64,000 bases of DNA from Oceanisphaera sp. IT1-181 (GTDB lineage: Bacteria > Pseudomonadota > Gammaproteobacteria > Enterobacterales > Aeromonadaceae), in NCBI RefSeq assembly GCF_033807535.1, contig NZ_CP136856.1:863001-927000 (forward strand), in the 5' to 3' direction. The notes under the pieces were generated by a model, which was not told the DNA's origin, did no database searches, and saw nothing but the letters and a program-made list of their open reading frames with translations. A program made the translations under genes and the position numbers. Of the stretch, positions 25,573 through 34,360 are shown piece by piece (within the stretch, counting starts at the first letter, position 1; each line of letters opens with the position of its first letter).

Positions 25573-26433
25573 TTACGGCCCTGTTTTTCTACCGGACGTT
25601 AACTGTTTTAGAAACTGCGGGTTGCTAAAATCATGTAATGCTTGTTCAATTTCATCGGGTGTATTCATCACAAAAGGACCGTATTGCACCACAGGCTCTT
25701 CAATAGCGCGACCGCTGAGCACTAATATCTCCGCGCCTGAGGAGCTAGCTTGCAGGTGTAGTGTGTTGCCTTTAGCGTAAATGCCCAGCTGCCGCGACCC
25801 GATCAAATCGGTTGCCCCTTTATAGACATACACCAGTACAGAGTTATCGGCATTGAAAGACAGCTCAACGGTTTCATTACCCGTCAATTGCACATCGATA
25901 AAAACAGGTTGCGTCGAAATCTCAGGCAACGGACCTTGCTGTACATGCTGATTGATAGTCACGTTACCGGCGATAACGCGAACCATGCCACCGGTTGATA
26001 GCCGCTGCTCGGATATGTCAGCACTCACAATCTCCTGATAGGCTGCAGGCTTCATTTTTTCAGCGGCAGGCAAATTCAGCCAAATTTGAAAGCCGTGCAA
26101 CAGGCCGTGCTCCTGCTCGGGCATTTCCGAATGCAGTACCCCCGAGCCTGCGGTCATCCACTGCACATCACCGGCGCTGATAACACCTTCATTACCCATG
26201 TGGTCGCGGTGGCGCATACGCCCAGCCTTCATATAGGTAATGGTTTCAAAGCCTCGATGAGGATGTTCGGGAAAGCCGCCAATATAGTCGGCCGCATTGT
26301 CGGAGTTGATTTCATCAATCATCAAAAAAGGATTGAGTACCTGATGCAGACGCTGACCTGCTAGGCGATGGATCTTGACGCCGTCACCATCCTGAGTAGG
26401 GCGAGCAGGTATCACTTGAATTAACTCTCTCAT
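25573..26433 (-). CDS. Pirin-family protein
   Basis: A 286-residue bicupin. The N-terminal metal site is complete: HPHRGFET supplies two His, followed by a His near MRHRDHMG and Glu in LHSEMPEQ. The C-terminal cupin is degenerate as usual. Some pirins (E. coli YhhW) have quercetin 2,3-dioxygenase activity; others regulate enzymes, so the role is open. Its start overlaps the stop of yqjG by four bases. With azoR and yqjG it forms a set aimed at quinones and other electrophiles. Confidence 0.92.
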   Translation of the reverse strand: MRELIQVIPARPTQDGDGVKIHRLAGQRLHQVLNPFLMIDEINSDNAADYIGGFPEHPHRGFETITYMKAGRMRHRDHMGNEGVISAGDVQWMTAGSGVLHSEMPEQEHGLLHGFQIWLNLPAAEKMKPAAYQEIVSADISEQRLSTGGMVRVIAGNVTINQHVQQGPLPEISTQPVFIDVQLTGNETVELSFNADNSVLVYVYKGATDLIGSRQLGIYAKGNTLHLQASSSGAEILVLSGRAIEEPVVQYGPFVMNTPDEIEQALHDFSNPQFLKQLTSGRKTGP

Positions 26434-27398
26434 CGATATTCTCCCTGCTGTTCTCGACCATGGGCGGCGGTAAAATCCTGAACTGGACCTACGGGAATGA
26501 TGCCGGTGGGATTGATCATCAAGTGGCTCGCATAATAGTGGGTCTTGATATGTTCAAAGCAGACGGTGTCAGCCACACCAGGTATCTGATACAGCTCGCG
26601 TACATAACCACTCATGGCCGGATAATCTGCCAGCAACTGACGATTGGTTTTAAAGTGACCAAAATACACGGCATCGAAACGGATCAAGGTGGTAAACAAG
26701 CGCCAATCGGCTTCCGTCAACTGATCTCCCGTCAGGTAGCGCTGCTGCGCGAGCAAACCTTCGATCCAATCCAGCGAATCGAACAAGCTATGGTATGCCT
26801 GTTCATAGGCATCTTGGGTGGTGGCAAAGCCGGCGCGATAGACCCCGTTGTTGATGGTGTCGTAGATACGATCATTCAGAGCGTTGATCTGTTTATGTAA
26901 CGTCTCTGGGTAGTAATCTGTCATGTTGCCTGTTAGATGATTAAACGCAGTATTAAACATACGGATAATCTCTGAAGATTCATTGCTGACAATGGTCTGT
27001 GTTTGCGTGTCCCACAACACCGGCACCGTAACGCGGCCCTCATAGCTGGCATCCGCTTTTAGGTACAGTTGATAAAGAAAGTCAAAACCATAAAGTGGGT
27101 CTTTCATCTCCCAGCCATTTTCCAGCATCACCGGCTCGACCACGGTGACATCGATATACGCTTGCAGCTGCTTTATTTCACGAAAAATCAGCGTGCGGTG
27201 TGCCCATGGGCAGGCCAGAGACACATACAAATGGTAGCGGCCTTTCTCAGCTTTAAAGCCAAGCTCCCCGTTTGGCCCTGCTTTGCCATCGGGTGTCAGC
27301 CAATGTCTGAAGCGACTGTCCTGACGGCGAAATTCACCACCGCTATTGCCAGTGTCGTACCACTGATCAACCCATTTCCCTTGTTGTAATAAGCCCAT
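26430..27398 (-). CDS. yqjG: Glutathionyl-hydroquinone reductase (YqjG/Xi-class GST)
   Basis: A 322-residue cytosolic enzyme that removes glutathione from glutathionyl-hydroquinones. The thioredoxin-fold domain has the active-site motif SLACPWAHRT with catalytic Cys63; the PVLWDTQTQTIVSNESSEIIRMFN stretch binds glutathione. The helical domain carries YLTGDQLTEADWRLFTTLIRFDAVY, diagnostic of Xi-class enzymes. It starts on the last base of the azoR stop and overlaps the pirin start, so it is in the middle of a tight operon. Length is normal and motifs are intact. Confidence 0.95.
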   Translation of the reverse strand: MGLLQQGKWVDQWYDTGNSGGEFRRQDSRFRHWLTPDGKAGPNGELGFKAEKGRYHLYVSLACPWAHRTLIFREIKQLQAYIDVTVVEPVMLENGWEMKDPLYGFDFLYQLYLKADASYEGRVTVPVLWDTQTQTIVSNESSEIIRMFNTAFNHLTGNMTDYYPETLHKQINALNDRIYDTINNGVYRAGFATTQDAYEQAYHSLFDSLDWIEGLLAQQRYLTGDQLTEADWRLFTTLIRFDAVYFGHFKTNRQLLADYPAMSGYVRELYQIPGVADTVCFEHIKTHYYASHLMINPTGIIPVGPVQDFTAAHGREQQGEYR

Positions 27399-27850
27399 TA
27401 TGCCTCTCCTGTAAACGCATTGGTCAAGAGTGTAGACACCAGAACATCCACTTGGCGTTTACCCTGTGCAATGACTTGCTCTGGTGTGCCTTTAGATCCG
27501 CTGGCATCGATATGGAACACATCGCCGATACCGATAAATTTGCAAATATGCTCCAGGTAGCGACTGGCAAAGTCCATTTCGCTACCGACAGGGGTACCAC
27601 CGGAGGCGGTGATAATGAAAGCCCGTTTTATATCCAGTAAACCCACCGGTCCCTGCTCTGTGTATTTAAAACTGACACCTGCACGACAGACGCTATCGAT
27701 CCATTGTTTCAATGTGGCCGGGATCCCAAAGTTGTACATAGGTGCTGCGAGTATCAGGGTGTCGGCGTTTCTCAACTCATCAATCAATTGCTCCGACACG
27801 CTTAATTGAGCTTTTAAGCTAGCGCGATCACTCGCGGATGACGGACAGAG
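27398..27850 (-). pseudogene. azoR: 5'-truncated FMN-dependent NADH-azoreductase (AzoR)
   Basis: The reading is clearly AzoR: DTLILAAPMYNFGIPATLKQW, then GPVGLL and ITASGGTPVG, and a normal C-terminus. Homologues are about 200 residues and start with the FMN-binding KVLxIKSS strand. Here recognisable sequence begins only near residue 65 (SLKAQLSVSEQLIDELRNAD, about 27830). The frame stays open a little further but shows no N-terminal domain. A GTG at 27799 could start a 133-residue product lacking much of the flavin site. A palindromic operator upstream is kept, so yqjG-pirin may still be expressed from this promoter. Confidence 0.75.
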
Positions 27851-27872
27851 CCTCAGCCCCTCTCTTTTGGTT

Positions 27873-27897
27873 GTTGGATTATACGTCTATAACCAAC
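27873..27897. promoter_or_regulatory. 25-bp imperfect palindrome upstream of the azoR-yqjG-pirin operon
   Basis: GTTGG-A-TTATA-CGTC-TATAA-C-CAAC: both arms match over nine of ten positions. It lies about 70 bases upstream of the truncated azoR and overlaps a possible -10 (TATAAT on the reverse strand). It is a candidate site for a TetR-, HxlR- or LysR-type repressor; the regulator is not in the window. Confidence 0.55.
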
Positions 27898-28132
27898 CGG
27901 TAAAGCATAGGAAGACGGAATTAAGGGCGCATAACAACAGAGCGCAGAACGGCGTAACGTTAAACCTTTACCTCCCACAGAGTATCTACATGACATTTAG
28001 CTTATTTTTTGCGGGTGCAGTATTTCTAATAATCCAGAGTGAAAGCCACAGCTTTAAAGCTACAGGCCGTAATGATCGTAGAAGGGGCTGTATTTTAGCT
28101 CGGCGCTTGGTGCAGGACGCATGGCGCTGCAG

Positions 28133-28612
28133 TTAAGCCATGGCCCTAACAGATTCAATAATCGATAACATACGGCTGGGATCTTGGGGTAGGGTGCTAT
28201 TGAGTTGCTCACCATTGAAGCGAGCTTGGGTGCGCGGGCTTAAGTTGCTGCTCACTTCATATGGCAGCACATCTGGGCTGACGCGCAGCGGCTCGGCGCG
28301 CATGGCTAACATTAAGCGCATGCTATCTTGTTGCAAGTCCGTCGCCAAGGCCGAGAGTTGCGGTGCTCTGATGCTGTCTTGCTCCTCGGCGTACAGGGGG
28401 CTAGCTTGCGGTAAATCAAAAAATTGGCGCCAGTTAACTTGGCCTTGTTCATCTTTGGTGGCTTCGATGCGCGGTAAATCTCGCGCATCATCCGAGAGTA
28501 ATGCCAGTAACAAGCCGAAATCGCTACGACGGCCCTCAGAGACTGCAGTGTTAAGGCGGTCTCCGAGTTGGCTGTCGTTTACGAGTAGCGTATTCTGGAT
28601 GTCGGTCAGCAT
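28133..28612 (-). CDS. VC2046/SO_2500-family protein
   Basis: A 159-residue soluble protein, conserved but uncharacterised in Vibrio, Shewanella and relatives. Recognition rests on length and the pattern LLVNDSQLGDRLNTAVSEGRRSDFGLLLALLS, then the central FDLPQASPLYAEEQDSIRAP and the end SSNLSPRTQARF. No signal peptide, membrane helix or catalytic motif is visible. It is divergent from the tRNA-Tyr pair. Function unknown. Confidence 0.75.
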   Translation of the reverse strand: MLTDIQNTLLVNDSQLGDRLNTAVSEGRRSDFGLLLALLSDDARDLPRIEATKDEQGQVNWRQFFDLPQASPLYAEEQDSIRAPQLSALATDLQQDSMRLMLAMRAEPLRVSPDVLPYEVSSNLSPRTQARFNGEQLNSTLPQDPSRMLSIIESVRAMA

Positions 28613-28691
28613 AATTAAGTTTAAAAAATAGGCATTTGATTAGTTATCGGCAGCAAAGCGCTTTTAATTAGCAAAAAATTGCCCTTAGGGG

Positions 28692-28719
28692 TTCACAAAC
28701 AGAATTCTTTTGGTAATAT
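28692..28719 (+). promoter_or_regulatory. Promoter of the tRNA-Tyr pair
   Basis: A -35 like TTCACA (28692-28697), 16-base spacer and -10 TAATAT (28714-28719). The following GCGC is the GC-rich discriminator usual for stringently controlled stable RNA promoters. Transcription would start about 8-10 bases before the first tRNA. Confidence 0.6.
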
Positions 28720-28734
28720 GCGCAACACAAGTGT

Positions 28735-28819
28735 GGAGGAGTTCCCGAGTGGCTAAAGGGATCAGACTGTAAATCTGACGGCTCAGCCTTCGCTGGTTCG
28801 AATCCAGCCTCCTCCACCA
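28735..28819 (+). tRNA. tRNA-Tyr (GTA), first copy
   Basis: 85 bases including encoded CCA. Class II tRNA with a long variable arm (GACGGCTCAGCCTTC region). The acceptor GGAGGAG pairs with the TCCTCC strand; the anticodon GTA is in ACTGTAAATC; the T-loop is GGTTCGAATCC. Reads UAC/UAU. Confidence 0.98.
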
Positions 28820-28983
28820 TTTATTTAAAATGGTGTGATTGATAAACACACTGTGTAGTGAAAATTTAGGTAGTTAGAAATTAAGTAATTAAAATTTGAT
28901 TGATTAAAAATATAGCAAATATTAATCGATTAAAAATTAGCCATACCATATTTAAAATATAGCTAAATATAAGTTTTAAATGT

Positions 28984-29068
28984 GGAGGAGTTCCCGAGTG
29001 GCTAAAGGGATCAGACTGTAAATCTGACGGCTCAGCCTTCGCTGGTTCGAATCCAGCCTCCTCCACCA
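28984..29068 (+). tRNA. tRNA-Tyr (GTA), second copy
   Basis: Identical over all 85 bases to the tRNA at 28735, including the flanking GT before it. Tandem tRNA-Tyr genes are also found in E. coli (tyrT-tyrV). The two are 164 bases apart with an AT-rich spacer and no second promoter obvious, so one transcript is likely. Confidence 0.98.
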
Positions 29069-29074
29069 CCCTTT

Positions 29075-29104
29075 AAAAGGCCAGTGCTTAGCACTGGCCT
29101 TTTT
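29075..29104 (+). terminator. Terminator of the tRNA-Tyr transcript
   Basis: AAAAGGCCAGTGC, three-base loop, GCACTGGCCTTTT, then more T. Starts seven bases past the second tRNA. Confidence 0.9.
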
Positions 29105-29114
29105 CATTTTTTAG

Positions 29115-29365
29115 TCGTCATCCTGACGCACGTCAGGATCTAGTTTTAGATTTTAATACTAAGTGCGAGATACCGGGGCGAACCCGGTATGACGGCTAAG
29201 GGCGGTTTGTTTTATATGTATGCCGTCATCCTGACCCACGTCAGGATCTCGTAGTAGATTTAAATACTTAGTGCGAGATACCGGGGCGAGCCCGGAATGA
29301 CTGCTAAGGGCGGTTTGTTTTATATGTATGCCGTCATTCTGACGAACGTCAGGATCTCTGTTTAG
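29115..29365 (+). repeat. Repeat family A, 2.3 tandem copies of 108 bp
   Basis: The palindrome start GTCATYCTGAC recurs at 29117, 29225 and 29333, a period of exactly 108. Each full unit has the palindrome (GTCATCCTGAC-x4-GTCAGGATC), an AT-rich part, GTGCGAGATACCGGGGCGA, CCCGG-ATGAC and GGGCGGTTTGTTTTATATG. Single or diverged copies lie near 6748, 7042, 31071, 43856, 53534 and 59308. Confidence 0.9.
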
Positions 29366-29432
29366 GTTTTATTACGAAGAGCATGACTGCATTGAAACAA
29401 TAAAACGCCAATCTTCAGCTTTTGGCTCTGCT

Positions 29433-30521
29433 TCACGCTTCATTTTTCGCTTGCAGACAGCCTTTAATGGCCGACGCCAATAACTCCAGCGCGCTGTGCT
29501 CACAAGGCGGCAAGGTCGCATCTGACACTTGTAGTGGTGTGACTCGTTCGCCCCAGCGAATAACGCCGGCACCCCACGTTAGTCCGGCACCAAAGGCGGC
29601 GGTTAATAACAAGGCGCCAGGCTTAATGCGGCCTTGTTCGAGTGCGTCACACAAGGCGATGGGCACGGTGGCGGCAGAAGTATTGCCGTAGTGTTCTATG
29701 TTGATCATCACCTTGTCGCTGGGCATGGCCATCTTCTTGGCTAAAGTCTCAATAATGCGCACGTTGGCTTGATGCGGCAATAACAAGTCGATATCTGCAC
29801 CGGTCAATTTCGCTTCTGCTAAAACGTGGCTTGCGGCTTCGCCCATGCCTTTGACTGCGCGCTTAAAGATTTCTTTGCCGTCAAAATTCACCTCAAATAA
29901 GCCATCGGTATGCGCAAAGCGCTCCCGACTTGTGCCTGAATTTGGGATAGCTAAAATATCACTCGCTTCGGCGTCGCAACCGAGTTTGTCGGCAATCAGG
30001 CCTACCGGCTGATCACTGGCTTCTAAGATCACGGCACCGGCACCATCGCCAAATAACACGGCGGTGTCGCGCTGGGTCCAGTCTAAATAATGGGTTAAGC
30101 GCTCGGCACCTATAACCAACACCTTTTGCATAGTGCCGGCTTTAATCAAAGCGCTACCCACACTTAAGCCATAAATAAAGCCTGTACAGGCGGCGTTAAT
30201 ATCAAACACTGCGGCTTTACTGGCACCTAAGTTACGCTGTATCGCAGAGGCGGCGCTGGGCACTAGGGTATCTGCGCTGGCGGTGGCCAAAATGATGCAA
30301 TCAAGCTGGTCTGCGGTTAAGCCTGCGGCAGCTAAGGCGTGCTGGGCGGCCACAGTGGCGAGAGCCGAGGTGTTTACATGGGAAATACGGCGCGAGCGAA
30401 TACCGGTGCGGCTATAAATCCAGTCGTCAGAGGTATCTAAAAAAGTACTTAAGTCGTCGTTACTTAAGGCGGCAGGGGGCAAGCATTTACCCCAGCCGCT
30501 AATATTGGCATAGCGCATCAT
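29433..30521 (-). CDS. FabH-like beta-ketoacyl-ACP synthase III
   Basis: A 362-residue thiolase-fold enzyme. The catalytic triad is intact: Cys112 (INAACTGF), His250 (LLPHQANVR) and Asn280 (HYGNTSAA). The glycine-rich GAGAVILEA and the TGIRSRR start are typical of FabH. It condenses an acyl-CoA with malonyl-ACP. The gene stands alone, not in the plsX-fabH-fabD cluster, and has a tail of about 40 residues past the usual GAGLTWGAGVIRW end (FabH is about 317-320 residues). It is therefore probably a second, specialised KAS III rather than the housekeeping one. Two ATGs (30521, 30518) are possible starts. Confidence 0.9.
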   Translation of the reverse strand: MMRYANISGWGKCLPPAALSNDDLSTFLDTSDDWIYSRTGIRSRRISHVNTSALATVAAQHALAAAGLTADQLDCIILATASADTLVPSAASAIQRNLGASKAAVFDINAACTGFIYGLSVGSALIKAGTMQKVLVIGAERLTHYLDWTQRDTAVLFGDGAGAVILEASDQPVGLIADKLGCDAEASDILAIPNSGTSRERFAHTDGLFEVNFDGKEIFKRAVKGMGEAASHVLAEAKLTGADIDLLLPHQANVRIIETLAKKMAMPSDKVMINIEHYGNTSAATVPIALCDALEQGRIKPGALLLTAAFGAGLTWGAGVIRWGERVTPLQVSDATLPPCEHSALELLASAIKGCLQAKNEA

Positions 30522-30627
30522 CAGGCCTGCAAGTGTTAAGTTATGGGATTTTGTTATGCCTTAGCGGCGTATAGGTGTCAAATTTAGTGTCGGTAAAGCG
30601 TACATTGAACCACTATAGATAGGTGGC

Positions 30628-31005
30628 TTAAATGCGCCCTTGGCGTTTTAAACGACGTTCTACCCAAGTGCGATAAGCCCAAGATAAGCAGGGGCGGATG
30701 ATGGGCAACGCAATCAACCAAGCCAGCGGTTTAAGTCTAGGCACCCGCTGCATCAATAAGATATAAGCATCCAGCTCAGACAGCACTTTGCCATCGCTGG
30801 TTTGCACATGTAACTCACGCATCACATGGCTCGGATCTAGCCCAAGGTCTAACAGCACCTCATCGCGGTCGGTAATATCAAACCAATAAATGTCATTACC
30901 GCCAGCACCGGCCCAGCGCTCGTAGTTAGCGCGGTCTTTAATGCAGCCCTCACAGCTGCCGTCGTAAAATACCACCAACTTATGGTGAGCTTCCTTGTTA
31001 TCCAT
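30628..31005 (-). CDS. DCC-family thiol-disulfide oxidoreductase-like protein (DUF393)
   Basis: A 125-residue protein with the family hallmark YDGSCEGCIKDRANYERW near the start (residues 14-31), giving a CxxC-type pair Cys18/Cys21. It continues with DITDRDEVLLDLGLDPSHVMRELHV and ends in a hydrophobic-basic segment (LAWLIALPIIRPCLSWAYRTWVERR). DCC proteins have a thioredoxin-like fold and are assumed to be redox active; substrates are unknown. It follows repeat family A and lies 107 bases from fabH, in the same direction. Confidence 0.88.
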   Translation of the reverse strand: MDNKEAHHKLVVFYDGSCEGCIKDRANYERWAGAGGNDIYWFDITDRDEVLLDLGLDPSHVMRELHVQTSDGKVLSELDAYILLMQRVPRLKPLAWLIALPIIRPCLSWAYRTWVERRLKRQGRI

Positions 31006-31070
31006 TCCAACCTCCTAGACTCGTCGCGATGCCCTACGTCGAGCGCCGTACGACTTGTCGATTTTATCTT

Positions 31071-31175
31071 TGCCGTCATACCGGTACCGGGTCGAGCCCG
31101 GCATGACGGCCCCGGTATCTCGCTCTTGGTTCTAAAAGCCAAACCAGTTCCTGATGTTCATCAGGATGACGGCAT
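31071..31175 (-). repeat. Repeat family A, inverted single copy
   Basis: In reverse orientation the blocks of family A reappear: GTCATCCTGATGAACATCAGGA, GAGCGAGATACCGGGG and GCCGGGCTCGACCCGG with ATGACGGC ends. It lies between the DCC gene and the M32 gene. Confidence 0.75.
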
Positions 31176-31712
31176 AAAAACAAAAATACGCTGACCTATA
31201 TTGAGCTTCGTGCTTGGCGTTTAGCGCTATTATTTGCCCAAATACCGTTGCTCTAAATGTTGCTTAAAGGCATTAGCGGTTAGCGGCTGGCCGCACGCTT
31301 GAGTAATCAGCTGATCGGTTTCTAACAAGCTGGCATGTTGCCAAATATTGCGTTCTAGCCAGTCGAAAATGCGAGGGAGTTGAGCACTGATAACGTTAAC
31401 AAATGAGCCAAGTTCCGTTTGCATGGCCTGCGCCTGTTGGGCCGCATACATGGCACCCAAGGTGTAACTGGGGAAGTAACCAAAACTGCCGTCGGTCCAG
31501 TGAATGTCTTGCATGCAGCCGTCCTTATAGTTGCCTTGGGTGCTGATACCTAAATATTGCTGCATCAGCTGATCCCAACGCTCGGGCAAGTCTTTGGCTT
31601 GCAGCTTGCCTTCAATAAGGTCGCGCTCAATTTCATAGCGTAGCATTACGTGGGCGGGATAAGTGACTTCGTCTGCATCCACGCGAATTAAGCCGGGCTG
31701 TACGCGGGTATA

Positions 31713-32804
31713 AGTAATGCCGCGTAACTCATGTGGATCTACACTGTCATTATAGATGCCATTTTGTGGGCCCAGATATGAAGCGACACTTATTAGGACA
31801 ACCACTAACAGCCGAAGAAACTATCACTCTGAAAGAGATGTCAAAACACCATCCTTTCCCAGATTTCAGACGAAGGGCTCTCGCACTGCTCGCGCTGAAT
31901 GATGGCTCTACGGTTGTCCAGATTGCCCAGATGTTTCGGATAAGCGATCAACCGATCTACAACTGGACAAAAGGCTGGAGAACTACGGGATTGGTCGGCA
32001 TTTTGACTGGGCATAAAGGCGGCCGACCGCCCAAGTTGACAGCTGAAATGTTGGATATGGCTGCAGATATTGCCCGCTCTGAGCCACTGACGCTGGCTAA
32101 GATAGCTGTCCGCGTTCGCGACCAATATCCTGATGCCCCTTCATTCAGTTTGGACCGCCTTTCGGTTGGACTAAGAGCCAGAAAGCTATCTTTCAAACGA
32201 ACCCGGCTCAGCCTCGAAAAAAAAGAGACGAAGCAGCCTTCCAGGAAGCAAAAGGCCGCTTGGCAAGACTCCAAGGAAGGGCCAAAGCAGACAAAATAGA
32301 ACTTCTTTACTGCGATGAAAGTGGCTTCTCCTGCGTACCGAATGTACAGCGGGCCTGGGCACCACTCGGTGTCACTCATCTCGCTGATGCCAGTGCAAGC
32401 CGTAAGCGTGTGAATGTGATTGGCGCACTGAACTATGCTACCGGTAAGCTGCATTTTGAACTTTTTGAACACTCAGTGAAACGGCAACACGTGGTACCCT
32501 TTTTAGATAAGTTGGCGCAATCTTCCTGCCAGGATAAATTGACGATTGTGGTCGTGGACAATGCGTCAATCCATCATTTTATCGCCCCCTCGATGCGAGA
32601 TAAGTGGCTGTATGATCATCAGTTTGTACTGCTTTATCTCCCCCCATACAGCCCGGAATTGAACTTGATCGAGATATTGTGGAAGCAAGCTAAATATCAC
32701 TGGCGAAGCTTTACCTCTTGGAAGAAAGACAAGTTAGTGAATGAAGTATCAACGCTATTCAAGGGAGTGGGTAATGACTTCCACATAAGTTATGCGTGAT
32801 TACT
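31713..32804 (+). mobile_element. Intact IS630-family insertion sequence, 1092 bp, with TA target duplication
   Basis: Imperfect 24-bp terminal inverted repeats: left end AGTAATGCCGCGTAACTCAT, right end (reversed) AGTAATCACGCATAACTTAT, both followed by GTGG. TA is duplicated at 31711-31712 and 32805-32806, as expected for the family. The element carries a two-frame transposase and interrupts the M32 carboxypeptidase gene. Confidence 0.93.
31778..32799 (+). CDS. IS630-family DDE transposase made by programmed -1 frameshift
   Basis: Frame A (31778-32299) encodes the helix-turn-helix half (MKRHLLGQPLTAEE; STVVQIAQMFRISDQPIYNW). Frame B (ends 32799) encodes the DDE half, with Asp in LLYCDESGF, Asp in IVVVDNASIHH and Glu in LNLIEILWKQ. 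The two overlap at eight A followed by G (32217-32225). A -1 slip there reads on as KKRDEAAFQEAKGRLARLQ, which joins the conserved domains. This A-run slippage is a known IS630 control. Both halves look functional. The frame A product alone would be a DNA-binding protein that may inhibit transposition. Confidence 0.9.
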
Positions 32805-34042
32805 TAGAGTTTGCTTAAGTTGTCGGCGCTAAACGCCGGCTGCTCACCAAATTGTTGCACTAACATGGGGGCTAGCTTGGCGATAAAGGCCGGATGACGC
32901 GCCAATTGCATCTCAAAAAATAGACTCTGTGACTCGTGCACGCCCATGGATCGCGCTTGGCCGACCGGTAAACTGCGCCATTGTGCCGGGAGACCTTGCT
33001 CGTAGCGGGCATGGCCAGTCTCATGAATAACGCCCATTAGGGCCTGCGCTACATCTTGCTCATCGTAGCGAGTGGTTAAGCGCACGTCTTCGCTCACGCC
33101 ACCACAAAATGGATGCACGCTTACGTCTAAGCGGCCGTGATTAAAGTCGAAGCCCAGCAGTTGCATAACCTCTAATCCGAGGGCTTTTTGCTGGGCGGTG
33201 GCAAAGAAGCCCTGAGGTTGTAATACCCGATCTCCCGTCTGCTTGGCTTGTACCTCTGTTATTAAGCTAGGCAGCCATTGTTTTACGCCGTCAAATAATG
33301 AGTCAAGTGTGGCGGTGCGCATGCCTGGTTCAAACTGCTCGAGCAAACTGTCGTAGCGGGATAAGCCGAGTACTTCGGCGCGGGCCGCTGCCACTTGGCG
33401 CGACAGATTTAATACTTCTTCAAATAGCGGTAAAAAACCGGCCCAATCGTTAGCCGGACGTAGGCTGCGCCACGCATGCTCACAGCGCGAGCCGGCCAGT
33501 GAAAATGCCCCCACCAAATCGCTGGGTAACATAGTGGCATCGCGCCACTGGCGTTGCATGGCCTGTAAACTTACTTTTTGTTCTGCCGTTAATGCTTGCT
33601 CTGTGTTCGTTGAAGATTCTGCTGCGGCAAACCAATCGGCCAGTCTGGGGTCTTGCAGTTGTTGATGGCTAAGCACGGCCAGCGTGCTCATGGCTTCGGC
33701 ACGGGCTTGGCTGCCGCCTGCTGGCATCATGGTGGCCTGATCCCAGCCACAGATGGCCGCAATATGCTGCAAGTGATATTGCTGTTGAAAATGCTGACTT
33801 AAGGCTGTGTAAGACATATGGCTCCAGAAAAGTATGAATGCAGAGTCTGGAGTTAATCATAAAGCGCGCGCCAGCGCCAAGTTGGCGGCCTTATTGGGCG
33901 GGCTTTAATAAAAATAGCACGCAAGAGAACGGCAAGCCTAGGGGAGGAGGAGGGGCTGGCCGTTATTAGAAATGAGGATGATAAAAATATTTATTTGTTA
34001 AGTTTATTGTAATTAAATTACTTTCCTCAAACAGAAGGGGGA

Positions 34043-34189
34043 TTATTCTTCTTCTGGTTGAGGAGCAGTGCGTACTTTATAAACAAAGTAGCAGCATATA
34101 ACGCTGACTATGATGGTAGTGGATATGATAGTCATCATCGACATAAAACCAATATCACTGCCAAACATTAAATCAAGCCAAAATTTCAT
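34043..34189 (-). CDS. DUF3149 small membrane protein
   Basis: A 48-residue protein (MKFWLDLMFGSDIGFMSMM start, one hydrophobic helix TIISTTIIVSVICCYFVY, then VRTAPQPEEE). The WLDLxFGxDxGxxSM opening matches my recollection of DUF3149, a family of tiny single-helix inner-membrane proteins common in gammaproteobacteria. GGGAG lies nine bases before the ATG. Function unknown. It stands alone between the M32 gene and traB/gumN-like gene, same strand. Confidence 0.8.
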   Translation of the reverse strand: MKFWLDLMFGSDIGFMSMMTIISTTIIVSVICCYFVYKVRTAPQPEEE

Positions 34190-34261
34190 AGTCGTCTCCC
34201 TTCGTGTGCGCTATGAAGGTATCTTAACGACTGGAAATAACCCTATGCTGATCTTGATCAA

Positions 34262-34300
34262 TAAAGCGCACTGTCGATGATTCATCGACAGTGCGCTTTA
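34262..34300. terminator. Long perfect hairpin downstream of the TraB/GumN gene
   Basis: TAAAGCGCACTGTCGATGA and its exact complement form a 19-bp stem with a one-base centre (39 bases in all). T tails are short on both strands. It probably terminates the TraB/GumN transcript on the reverse strand. Confidence 0.65.
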
Positions 34301-34360
34301 AATGAAGGATTCTTAAATATCTGATATATCTTGTTAACTGAATGTAAGCTATTTGAGGCG

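Larger units (their letters stand above)
31230..33817 (-). pseudogene. M32 carboxypeptidase (Taq-like) gene split by an IS630 element
   Basis: The N-terminal part (33817 to 32807, 337 codons) has the zinc motif HETGH and the conserved GVHESQSLFFE. The C-terminal part (31712 to 31230, 160 codons) continues with TRVQPGLIRVDADEVTYPAHV and a normal end. Removing the element and one TA joins KL to YTRV in frame and rebuilds a protein of about 497 residues, the usual M32 length. Both parts are otherwise undamaged, so the insertion looks recent. As it stands, translation stops at TAA (32804-32806) created at the junction. M32 enzymes are cytosolic metallocarboxypeptidases of broad specificity. Confidence 0.93.

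Noticed and set aside
29115..29365. CRISPR array
   Set aside because: Period is 108 with 2.3 copies and the whole unit, including the would-be spacer, is conserved; no cas genes.
31711..31760. IS630 boundary at TATA next to 31753
   Set aside because: Inverted-repeat comparison places the left end at 31713; only that boundary restores the M32 frame and gives a TA duplication.
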